Shown piece by piece: positions 6,716 to 14,698 of a DNA stretch of 14,698 nucleotides (position 1 is the first letter of the stretch; every line of letters begins with the position of its first letter). A program made the position numbers and the translations under genes. The notes under the pieces are model-generated. The model saw nothing but the letters and a program-made list of their open reading frames with translations. It was not told the origin of the DNA and ran no database searches. Source of the DNA: DASWHK01 sp036398215 (GTDB lineage Bacteria; Acidobacteriota; UBA890); NCBI GenBank assembly GCA_036398215.1, contig DASWHK010000204.1, forward strand, positions 1 to 14,698. The letters run 5' to 3'.

Positions 6716-7342
6716 ATGAAGACACAGGTGCAGGCGGTGCCGTCACGCCGTCGCTTCGACGTCGACGAGTACCACGTGATGGTTCGCGCCGGGATCCTCA
6801 TCGAGGGCGACCGGGTCGAGCTGATCGAGGGTGAGATCGTCGAGATGCACGCCATCGGCAGCCGGCACCTCGCCTGCGTGATCCGACTGAATCGTCTGCT
6901 GGTGCAAGGCCTCGCCGAGCTGGCGGCGGTCAGCATCCAGAGCTCGGTGCGCCTGGATCGGTACTCCGAGCCCGAGCCCGACGTCGTGGTCCTGCGACCG
7001 CGCAGCGACGACTACGCGGCGGCGCTTCCCGGCCCGCCCGATGCGCTTCTGGTCATCGAGGTCGCCGACACGTCGCTGGCCTACGACCGCACGGTGAAGC
7101 TGCGGTTGTACGCGGAGGCGGGCGTGCCGGAGGTGTGGATCGTCGATCTCGCGGCGGCGGCGGTGGAAGTCCACCGGCAGCCGTCCGGCGAGGGCTATCG
7201 GCACATCGAACGGATCACCGAGGGAAGGCTGGCGCCGGCCGCCTTCCCGGACCTGGAGCTCGAGCTCATCGAGATCCTCCCGCCGGCGCTGGAGTCCGCG
7301 GCCGACGACCAGGGGCGCGCTCGCCCGTGCCCGCGCCGGTGA
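6716..7342 (+). CDS. Uma2-family (DUF820) PD-(D/E)XK nuclease-like protein, 208 aa
   Basis: The sequence follows the Uma2 pattern from end to end: RFDVDEYHVMVRAGIL (13-28), DRVELIEGEIVEM (32-44), His51, SEPEPDVVVLRP (84-95, Asp89), LLVIEVADTSLAYDR (111-125, Glu115), VKLRLYAEAGVPEVWIVDL (127-145, Lys128). Asp89, Glu115 and the following strand form the restriction-nuclease-like active site of this family; no activity is well established for it. It lacks an export signal, so it is cytoplasmic, unlike its large neighbours. ATG 6716 is preceded by GGAGAT at 6702-6707 and GGAG at 6709-6712. Such genes usually stand alone and occur in many copies in cyanobacteria and other genomes; here it also has no partner gene. 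The last 15 residues are divergent and polar. Confidence 0.9.
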   Translation: MKTQVQAVPSRRRFDVDEYHVMVRAGILIEGDRVELIEGEIVEMHAIGSRHLACVIRLNRLLVQGLAELAAVSIQSSVRLDRYSEPEPDVVVLRPRSDDYAAALPGPPDALLVIEVADTSLAYDRTVKLRLYAEAGVPEVWIVDLAAAAVEVHRQPSGEGYRHIERITEGRLAPAAFPDLELELIEILPPALESAADDQGRARPCPRR

Positions 7343-7352
7343 ACCCCGATAC

Positions 7353-7389
7353 GGCCAGGCGGGTCGACGTCGACCCTCCCGCGCTGGCC
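7353..7389. terminator. Strong hairpin between two convergent genes
   Basis: GGCCAGGCGGG (7353-7363) pairs with CCCGCGCTGGCC (7378-7389), an 11-bp stem with one bulged G. Inside and overlapping it is the perfect 16-bp palindrome GGGTCGACGTCGACCC (7361-7376). The 70-bp gap between the stop codons of the Uma2 and PQQ-propeller genes consists mostly of this structure. There is no U-tract on either strand, so a bidirectional terminator is likely but not certain. Confidence 0.5.
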
Positions 7390-7412
7390 GAGTAGCGTCG
7401 CGCCGCCTGCGT

Positions 7413-8903
7413 TCAAGGCATCTCCTGCCGCTCGCGAATCGACCACAAGCGCTCCTGCGTGCGCAGCAGCAGCCGGTCGCCGACGATTGCCGGCGTCGCC
7501 ATCGAGAACTCGCCGAGCGAGTTCTCGCCGAGCAGCTCGTACTCGTCGCCGGTGCCGATGACGTAGGTATCGCCTTCCTCAGCGAGGCAGAAGACCAGGC
7601 CGTTGTAGGCCCACGGCGAGGCGGTGAAGTGGGCGGCGCCGAGGGCGATGCGGGCGCGGTAGACGACCTCGCCGGTGCGAGCGTCGTGCTTCACGAAGAT
7701 CCCCTTGTCCTGGAGCACGTACATCGCCCCGTCGTAGATGACCGGGGTGCTCAGATAGGGGGCGCCGCTCCACTCGTACCAGACGACGTGCTCGCTGCTC
7801 GTTTCGCCGTCGGGCATCGTGATGTCGCCGGCGGCGCCGGGACGAACGGCGGCGAGCGGCCGCGACCTGCCGCCGGGCGGGCCGGAGACCAGATAGAGGA
7901 GACCCTCCCAGACCAGCGGCGTCGGGATCGGCATCGTCCCCATGTTGCCCATCCGCCACAGCTCGTTGCCTTCGAGGTCGTAGCTGATCGCGGTGAGCGG
8001 CCCCTGGGTGACCAGCTCGGTGCGCAGCGGGTTCTCCCAGACGATCGGCGACGACCACGCCGAGCTGCGCTGGCGGCCCAGCCCGGGGCGCTCGGTGCGC
8101 CAGAGCTGCTCGCCGGTGCGCTTGTCGAAGGCGGCCACGAAGCTCGCCTCCTCGTTGTCGTTGAGGATGTAGATGCGATCGCCGTGCAGCGCCGGCGAGG
8201 TGCCGCCGCCAAACTCGAAGTAGACCTCGTAGGGCTGCAGCGGCGTCGCCCATAGCTCGTTGCCCTCGAAGTCGTAGGCGTACAGCCCGGTGTGGGCGAC
8301 GTAGACGTAGATCGCCTCGCCGTCGGTCACCGGGGTCTCGGAGGTGTAGGTGTTCTTGCGGTGCCGGCCGACGGCCGGGTTGCCGTGGCGAAGTTGCCGC
8401 TCCCAGATCAGCTCGCCGCTCTCCAGGTCGAGGCAATAGAGCATCAGGCTGACGACGACCTCGTCGGGGAGCTCGGCGTCGCGCTCGTCGCTGCGCGCCA
8501 GGACCTCTTCCGTGGGAAGTCCCTGCGCTCGCAGCTCGGCGATGTACTCGTTGGAGAAGTCCACCCCGTAGCTGGGTTGCTTCATCGGCCGGTCGGCGGT
8601 GGCCGCGGTCACGAAGACGCGGTTACCCCAGACGATCGGCGACGACCAGCCCATGCCGGGGATCGCGGTCGTCCACTCGACGTTCTCGGTCCGCGACCAC
8701 GCGACCGGCAGGTTCGGATCGCGCCCCACGGCGATGCCCTCGGGGCCGAGGAAGCGCGGCCAGTTGCCGGAACGCGCAGCCTGCGGGGCCTCCGCAGGCG
8801 CCGCGTGCCGGGCAGCCCCCGCGGCCGCCGATCCGGCGAGCAAGACAACGGCGAGCGTGAGCCGAACGATCGGAAGAGCGGTTGGCCAGGATGGATCGAT
8901 CAT
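7413..8903 (-). CDS. Exported PQQ-like beta-propeller protein, 496 aa
   Basis: A signal peptide (VRLTLAVVLLAGSAAAGAA, 13-31) is followed by NWPRFLGPEGIAV (47-59), the usual opening of the PQQ-like propeller proteins of Planctomycetes and Acidobacteria, and WSRTENVEW and PGMGWSSPIVWGNRVFVTA. I count eight blade-type strands of the form (S/T)P-x-x-x-(G/D/N)-x-(hydrophobic): SPIVWGNRVFV, TPVTDGEAIYV, SPALHGDRIYI, SPIVWENPL, TPLVWEGLLYL, TPVIYDGAMYV, SPWAYNGLVFC, TPAIVGDRLLL. That fits an eight-bladed propeller. It shows no dehydrogenase PQQ-disulfide or calcium site that I can see, so it is more likely a BamB-like binding or scaffold protein than an alcohol dehydrogenase. It lies 115 bp downstream of the hydrolase-MBL fusion on the same strand and may be co-transcribed with it. 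Confidence 0.85.
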   Translation of the reverse strand: MIDPSWPTALPIVRLTLAVVLLAGSAAAGAARHAAPAEAPQAARSGNWPRFLGPEGIAVGRDPNLPVAWSRTENVEWTTAIPGMGWSSPIVWGNRVFVTAATADRPMKQPSYGVDFSNEYIAELRAQGLPTEEVLARSDERDAELPDEVVVSLMLYCLDLESGELIWERQLRHGNPAVGRHRKNTYTSETPVTDGEAIYVYVAHTGLYAYDFEGNELWATPLQPYEVYFEFGGGTSPALHGDRIYILNDNEEASFVAAFDKRTGEQLWRTERPGLGRQRSSAWSSPIVWENPLRTELVTQGPLTAISYDLEGNELWRMGNMGTMPIPTPLVWEGLLYLVSGPPGGRSRPLAAVRPGAAGDITMPDGETSSEHVVWYEWSGAPYLSTPVIYDGAMYVLQDKGIFVKHDARTGEVVYRARIALGAAHFTASPWAYNGLVFCLAEEGDTYVIGTGDEYELLGENSLGEFSMATPAIVGDRLLLRTQERLWSIRERQEMP

Positions 8904-8943
8904 CGCGGAACCGCGCGCGAGGTCGAGCCACGGGAAGGCCTGG

Positions 8944-8968
8944 TCGATCGAAGGGTTCGCCCGATCGA
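8944..8968 (-). other. Hairpin between the fusion gene and the propeller gene
   Basis: TCGATCG (8944-8950) and CGATCGA (8962-8968) form a perfect 7-bp stem with an 11-nt loop in the 115-bp spacer. No U-tract follows. It could be an intercistronic processing or attenuation site. Confidence 0.35.
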
Positions 8969-9018
8969 ATCGTCGGCCGATCCCGCACGCTCTCGGGTTT
9001 GTCCCGCCTGCGTGATGC

Positions 9019-11067
<2,049 letters not shown>

Positions 11068-11365
11068 GGGGTTTCCGATCGTTCCAACGGGGAGCCGACG
11101 GTAGCTATCAAACCACCCGGCAGGCCGCCATGAAAGCATCCCACGCGTTGAGCTCGATCGACGGCACGGCTCAACGGAGCCGGCGCGCGGTCGCCTCGCG
11201 GCGAATCGGAACGGCGCGAGCCGGGCGTCTCCTGTGGCTTCGCGGGTGGCGACCGCCACTCTTTGCCGGCGGAAGCGAGGTGCCACCGGGGAAGCCCCGG
11301 GCGGAATCGGTTACATTGGTCGGACACTCGTGAAGCTCTTCAACACCCTGCGCAGGAGATTGCCC
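11068..11365. promoter_or_regulatory. Divergent upstream region of the fusion and LVIVD genes
   Basis: This 298-bp gap should hold both promoters. CCGGGG-AAG-CCCCGG (11286-11300) is a perfect 6-bp hairpin with a 3-nt loop. It is followed by TTACATT (11311-11317), a possible -10 for the rightward gene. No full -35/-10 pair is clear on either strand. The LVIVD ribosome-binding site is AGGAGA (11354-11359). Confidence 0.3.
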
Positions 11366-12829
11366 ATGAGAAGCCATCGTGCCCCGATGCAGGTCCGGTC
11401 TTCCCGCCGCGAGGGCGCCGTCCGGCGCTTCGCGGCCGCCGCCGCGACCGCCCTGTTCGTCCTCGCCGTCCTTCCGGCCGGCGCCCTGTCCGCCCTCGCC
11501 GTCCTTTCGGCCGGCGCGGCGCCCGCGACTGCCGCGCAATGGACGCCCCAGAAACCGGGCAGCGACAACATCGAGCTGGTCTCGCACCTGCCGCTGGGCG
11601 CCGACCTCAGCATCTCCGACATCGAGATCGAGCAGGAGATGGAGCGCCCCTACGCCTACGTCGCTCGCGAGGTGATCGGCGACGCCGGCGAGATGGGGAT
11701 GGATATCATCGACCTGCACGATCCCTACCGGCCGAAGGTCGTCTATCGCTGGCGGATCGAGAACCAGGACCTGCACGTCGGCGCCGGCGGCAAGGACATC
11801 AAGTACTTCAAGTGGGACGGCCGCTACTACGTGGTGCTGGCGATGCAGTTTGGCCAGGGCGGCCCCGACGCCGACCTTGGCGCCGTCGTGCTCGACGTCA
11901 CCGACCTGCCCGACCCGGAGTCGGTGCGCGAGGTGGCGCGCATCCGCGACAGCGAGCTGCTCGGTGGCTTCCACAACATCTTCATCTACAAGCACAGCAA
12001 CGACCGGGTGCTGCTGTTCACCACCATCTCGGGGCCCTTCGCGCACGTCTACGACCTCGGCTACGTGGTGGAGGGCCGCGCCGACGAGGCGCTGGTCGCC
12101 TACGTCCCGGTACCCGAGGAGTTCGGCGGTGCCGGCACCCGCGGCTACCACGACTTCTACGCGGGATACCATCCGGACAGCGAGACCGACCGTTTCTACG
12201 GCGGCGGCACCGGCGGCTACTTCGTCTACGACATCACCGATCTCGAGACCCCGCAGCTGCTGGTGAGCCTGACCGGCATCTCCGGCGTCAGCCGCGGCCA
12301 CACCTTCACCCCCTCGCCGGACGGCCGCTACGTCATCGCCGAGACCGAGTACCAGTACGCGCCGTTGCGCATCTTCGACCTGCAGCCGGCGCTGGAGGGC
12401 GAGGTGAGCAACATCCGCCGGCCGATCTCCGCCTGGACCGCCGACTGGCGGCACCTCGTCCACAACCACGAGGTGCGCTGGCCCTACGTGTTCGTCTCCG
12501 GCTACCTCGACGGGCTGCAGGTGTTTAGCGTCATAGACCCGGCAAACCCGGTGACGGTGGCCTACTACGACACCTACATCGAGCCCGCCGGCGGCGGCGT
12601 GATGCGCGGCGCCTGGGGCGTCGACGTGCGCAACGCCGACGGGCTGATCGTGGTCTCCGACATGACGACCGGCTTCTGGGCGTTCAAGATGGAAGGCTTC
12701 TCGGGCTGGAACGGCGAGCAATGGGGCTTCCCGAACGTCTCCAGCGCCCAGGACTGGGACGCCGGGCCCCGCGGGTCCGGCGGACCGGGCGGAGGCGGAG
12801 GCGGGGAAGGCGGCAATCGAGAGCCGTAG
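11366..12829 (+). CDS. Exported LVIVD-repeat protein (beta-propeller-like), 487 aa
   Basis: AGGAGA seven bases or so upstream selects ATG 11366. A long signal sequence follows (basic residues to 21, hydrophobic 22-56, likely cut near ATAA-QW at 57). The mature part is built from LVIVD-type repeats with the pattern G-hydrophobic-DI-x-D-P: GMDIIDLHDPYRPKVV, GAVVLDVTDLPDPESV, GYFVYDITDLETPQLLVS, LRIFDLQPA, GLQVFSVIDPANPVTVAYYD and a final GFWAFKM. His-rich motifs GFHNIF, RGHTF and HNHEVRWPYVF sit between repeats and might bind metal, but this is not shown. The C-terminus is a Gly-rich tail. LVIVD proteins are surface or periplasmic propellers of unknown biochemical role. It is divergent from the hydrolase-MBL fusion and convergent with the rhodanese gene. 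Confidence 0.85.
   Translation: MRSHRAPMQVRSSRREGAVRRFAAAAATALFVLAVLPAGALSALAVLSAGAAPATAAQWTPQKPGSDNIELVSHLPLGADLSISDIEIEQEMERPYAYVAREVIGDAGEMGMDIIDLHDPYRPKVVYRWRIENQDLHVGAGGKDIKYFKWDGRYYVVLAMQFGQGGPDADLGAVVLDVTDLPDPESVREVARIRDSELLGGFHNIFIYKHSNDRVLLFTTISGPFAHVYDLGYVVEGRADEALVAYVPVPEEFGGAGTRGYHDFYAGYHPDSETDRFYGGGTGGYFVYDITDLETPQLLVSLTGISGVSRGHTFTPSPDGRYVIAETEYQYAPLRIFDLQPALEGEVSNIRRPISAWTADWRHLVHNHEVRWPYVFVSGYLDGLQVFSVIDPANPVTVAYYDTYIEPAGGGVMRGAWGVDVRNADGLIVVSDMTTGFWAFKMEGFSGWNGEQWGFPNVSSAQDWDAGPRGSGGPGGGGGGEGGNREP
11461..11517 (+). repeat. In-frame duplication inside the LVIVD signal sequence
   Basis: Two 24-nt segments, 11461-11484 and 11494-11517, are identical except for one base. They lie 33 bp apart in frame, so the hydrophobic core reads LAVLPAGALSA then LAVLSAGAAPA. 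This makes the signal sequence unusually long. Confidence 0.75.
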
Positions 12830-12943
12830 CCCGTACGGCGCCGCGGCCCGGTTACCTGAGCACGCCCATCGCCCCGCGCAACGGTGGATCTCCGCCGTAC
12901 CCCGCCCGGTTTGCATCCCTGCGATGTACACAGAGTTCTCGTG

Positions 12944-12963
12944 GCAGGGGGCACGAACCCTGC
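12944..12963 (-). terminator. Weak hairpin in the convergent LVIVD/rhodanese gap
   Basis: GCAGGG (12944-12949) pairs with CCCTGC (12958-12963) over an 8-nt loop, just after the end of the rhodanese gene. A longer-range 8-bp inverted repeat, GTACGGCG (12833-12840) with CGCCGTAC (12893-12900), lies in the same 149-bp gap. Neither has a U-tract. Confidence 0.25.
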
Positions 12964-12978
12964 TCATGGCGCCCCGCG

Positions 12979-14004
12979 CTACCGGCGGGGGCCTGTCTCC
13001 ACCGGCAGGTCGCTGCGCGCCCCCCAGTCGGCCCACGAGCCGTCGTAGAACTTGACGTCGTAGCCGAGGTGGCGGGCGATCAGGTAGTTGTAGCTGGCTC
13101 GCATGCCGATCTGGCAGTAGCTGACGACGGTCTTGCCGGCTCCGGCCCCGGCGGCGGCGAACAGGGCCTCCACCTCGGCACGCGGCTTGAGCCGCGGCAT
13201 GTCTTCGGACTCCAGCAGCTCGACGAAGTAGAGGTTGCCGGCCCCCGGGATGTGGCCGGGCCGCAGGCTGCCGCGGCCGCGGGTGGAGCTGAACTGGTCG
13301 GCGGGTCGGGCATCGAGGGGGACGATGCTGGCGTCGTCCAGCCGCGCCGCGATCCAGTCGGCATCGACGACGATGTCGGCGCGGACCTGCGGGACGAACG
13401 ATCCGGCAGCAGGCTCCGCGGGGCGGGGGACCGTCGGTCGCCCCTCGGCCTGCCAGGCCTCGATGCCGCCGTCCATCACCGAGAGCCGCCCGTGGCCGAG
13501 GTACTCGAGGGTGACGAAGGCGCGCGCGGCGAGGTGCGCCGGCGCCGGGCCGTACAGCACGACGTGGGTGGCGCCGCCGATGCCGGCGCGACGGAAGATC
13601 GTGGCGAGCTGCTCGACCGGCGGCAGCTCCACGGCGACGCCTCCCTCCGACGTCTCGATGGCGTGGTAGTCGAGCGCCACCGCGCCGGGGATGAAGGCCG
13701 CGGGAGGCGCCATCTCCAGCATCGCCACGTGGACCAACAGGACGCCGGGGTCTTCGCGATGCGCGGCCACCCAGTCGGTCGAGACCAGGACGGGCACCTC
13801 GCCCGTCTGTGTGGCGCGAGTAACGGGTTGGCCGCCGGCCGACTCGCCGGCGTCACTCGCGGTAGCGGCGGAGGTCGCCGCAACGCCGACGGCGGTCGTC
13901 GCCGTGCCGACCGCGGCGCTTTCGTGTACAAAGATGATCAGACCAATCACGGCGATCGCCGTGGCCGCTGCCGTGATGGCTCTTTTCCGGGTGAGGGGTT
14001 TCAT
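12979..14004 (-). CDS. Exported tandem-rhodanese sulfurtransferase (thiosulfate / mercaptopyruvate type), 341 aa
   Basis: ATG 14004 is preferred over ATG 14016 because GGAGG lies five bases before it. A basic start and hydrophobic segment (ITAAATAIAVIGLIIFV, 10-26) give a signal peptide or membrane anchor. An Ala/Thr-rich linker runs to about 70. The first rhodanese domain (about 72-190) has VLLVHVAM, FIPGAVALDY, VVLYGPAPAHLAARAFVTLEYLG and VMDGGIEAW; it lacks the active Cys, as usual for the N-terminal domain of this family. The second (about 213-333) has VPLDARPADQF, RPGHIPGAGNLYF and the loop VSYCQIGMRAS with Cys297, followed by FYDGSWADW. It should transfer sulfur from thiosulfate or mercaptopyruvate to a thiol acceptor or cyanide in the periplasm. 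A good promoter lies upstream. Family certain; donor not. Confidence 0.92.
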   Translation of the reverse strand: MKPLTRKRAITAAATAIAVIGLIIFVHESAAVGTATTAVGVAATSAATASDAGESAGGQPVTRATQTGEVPVLVSTDWVAAHREDPGVLLVHVAMLEMAPPAAFIPGAVALDYHAIETSEGGVAVELPPVEQLATIFRRAGIGGATHVVLYGPAPAHLAARAFVTLEYLGHGRLSVMDGGIEAWQAEGRPTVPRPAEPAAGSFVPQVRADIVVDADWIAARLDDASIVPLDARPADQFSSTRGRGSLRPGHIPGAGNLYFVELLESEDMPRLKPRAEVEALFAAAGAGAGKTVVSYCQIGMRASYNYLIARHLGYDVKFYDGSWADWGARSDLPVETGPRR

Positions 14005-14057
14005 GCTGTCCTCCATGGGACCGGGGGGCCCGCGGGAAGCGGGGGCGCTGGAGAGAC

Positions 14058-14086
14058 AGCATGAACAGGCCCTTGTAGATTGTCAA
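14058..14086 (-). promoter_or_regulatory. Sigma70-type promoter of the rhodanese gene
   Basis: On the minus strand a perfect -35 TTGACA (14081-14086) stands 17 bp before CATGCT (14058-14063), which keeps the A2 and T6 of a -10. The expected transcript start is about 45-50 bases before the rhodanese start codon at 14004. Confidence 0.5.
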
Positions 14087-14101
14087 GGGGAAGGTCCGCG
14101 G

Positions 14102-14698
14102 ATGCCCGAGCTGCCCGACGTCGTCGTCTACATCGAGTGCCTGCAGCGGCGCATCGCCGGACGGCCGCTGGAGAAGGTCCGGCTGCGCAGCCCGTTCCTG
14201 GTGCGCACCTTCGAGCCGCCGGTCACGGCCCTCGAAGGCAAGCGGGTCCGCGGCCTGCGGCGGCTCGGCAAGCGCATCGTCTGGGAGCTGGAGGACGAGC
14301 TATTCATGGTCTTTCACTTGATGATCGCCGGGCGTTTCCGCTGGCGGGAGCGCGGCGCCGGGGTCGCCGGCCGCAACGGGCTGGCGGCGTTCGACTTTCC
14401 GACCGGGACGGTCCTGATGACCGAGGCCTCCGCGAAGAAGCGGGCCTCGCTGCACGTCGTGCGCGGCGAGGCGGGGCTCGCCGCCCACGACCCCGGCGGC
14501 CTCGAGGTGCTCGCCGGCACGCCGGCCGAGTTCGCCGCCCGGCTACGCCGCGAGAACCACACCTTGAAGCGATCGCTCACCTCGCCGCGCCTGTTCTCGG
14601 GCATCGGCAACGCCTTCTCCGACGAGATCCTGCACGCCGCCTGCCTGTCGCCGCTGCAATGGACGTCGCGGCTGAGCGACGAGCAGATCGAGCGGCTG
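14102..14698 (+). CDS. Fpg/Nei-family DNA glycosylase, N-terminal 199 residues (runs off the window)
   Basis: ATG 14102 follows AAGG with a 7-base spacer. The protein begins MPELPDV: Pro2 and Glu3 are the catalytic residues of formamidopyrimidine-DNA glycosylase (Schiff base and acid). GKRIVWEL (Lys57) matches the conserved beta-hairpin lysine, and FMVFHLMIAGRFRW (68-81) the next strands. RRENHTLKRSLTSPRLFSGIGNAFSDEILHAACLSP (149-184) is the helix-two-turn-helix, with Asn170 in the phosphate-binding GIGN. Position 6 is Asp rather than the usual Glu. The middle strand reads MTEASAKKRASLHVV in place of the usual D-x-RRFG type, which marks a subgroup distinct from classic Fpg. The zinc finger would lie beyond the window end. 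The role is base-excision repair of oxidised bases; the exact substrate is open. Confidence 0.88.
   Translation, partial: MPELPDVVVYIECLQRRIAGRPLEKVRLRSPFLVRTFEPPVTALEGKRVRGLRRLGKRIVWELEDELFMVFHLMIAGRFRWRERGAGVAGRNGLAAFDFPTGTVLMTEASAKKRASLHVVRGEAGLAAHDPGGLEVLAGTPAEFAARLRRENHTLKRSLTSPRLFSGIGNAFSDEILHAACLSPLQWTSRLSDEQIERL

Noticed and set aside
7413..8903. The PQQ-like protein as a PQQ-dependent alcohol dehydrogenase
   Set aside because: The repeats fit a propeller, but I see no adjacent-cysteine pair or other dehydrogenase cofactor residues, and no cytochrome or PQQ synthesis genes nearby.
11171..13036. A 621-codon minus-strand frame opposite the LVIVD gene
   Set aside because: Its composition (VDV, VGD, DVG strings) is typical of an antisense shadow; the plus strand has signal peptide and repeats.
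13520..13560. Missing Cys in the first rhodanese domain as evidence of decay
   Set aside because: Loss of the Cys in the N-terminal domain is normal in tandem-domain sulfurtransferases; the C-terminal domain carries Cys297.

Overview
The window is GC-rich, densely coded bacterial DNA. It reads best as a chromosomal segment of a diderm, probably a member of the Acidobacteriota. The main reason is the PadR-regulator plus orphan-permease pair at 2182-3424, which is the hallmark arrangement of the acidobacterial duplicated orphan permease (ADOP) family. The start of the window is also the C-terminus of what looks like an outer-membrane beta-barrel. Phylum placement is inference; there is no rRNA or other marker here. 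I see no tRNA, rRNA, CRISPR array, transposase or prophage gene.

Layout. 1-135 is the tail of a BamA/Omp85-like barrel. It is followed on the same strand by a 610-residue exported protein (202-2034) with kinase-fold motifs: HxDxKxxN, then DFG, plus an upstream VKL lysine. 2182-3424 (minus) is a PadR repressor gene and an ADOP permease gene. The permease has lost its whole middle in frame. Nested palindromes cover the PadR promoter. 3793-4619 (plus) is a pair of small genes, lower in GC than the rest: a pol-beta-type nucleotidyltransferase overlapping by ATGA with a 91-residue partner, arranged like a toxin-antitoxin or defence module. 4676-6202 (minus) is an exported metal-dependent amidohydrolase. 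About 510 bp without a convincing gene follow, holding two copies of a roughly 47-nt repeat, and then a Uma2-family nuclease gene (6716-7342, plus).

7413-11067 (minus) holds an exported eight-bladed PQQ-like propeller protein. Upstream of it, probably in the same transcript, is an exported fusion of an epoxide-hydrolase-type alpha/beta hydrolase with a metallo-beta-lactamase-fold domain. That domain keeps one half of the zinc site and has lost the other. Diverging from the fusion is an exported LVIVD-repeat protein (11366-12829). It converges on an exported tandem-rhodanese sulfurtransferase (12979-14004, minus) that has a good sigma70-type promoter. The window ends inside an Fpg/Nei-type DNA glycosylase gene (14102 onward, plus).

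How the genes may work together. From 4676 to 14004 every large enzyme-like product carries an export signal: amidohydrolase, PQQ propeller, hydrolase-MBL fusion, LVIVD protein and rhodanese. This suggests a neighbourhood devoted to periplasmic or surface chemistry, but the strands alternate, so it is not one operon and no pathway can be named. The most unusual items are the exported kinase-like protein beside the outer-membrane barrel, the hydrolase-MBL fusion with its half-lost metal site, the in-frame collapsed ADOP permease, and the palindromic control region of its PadR regulator.
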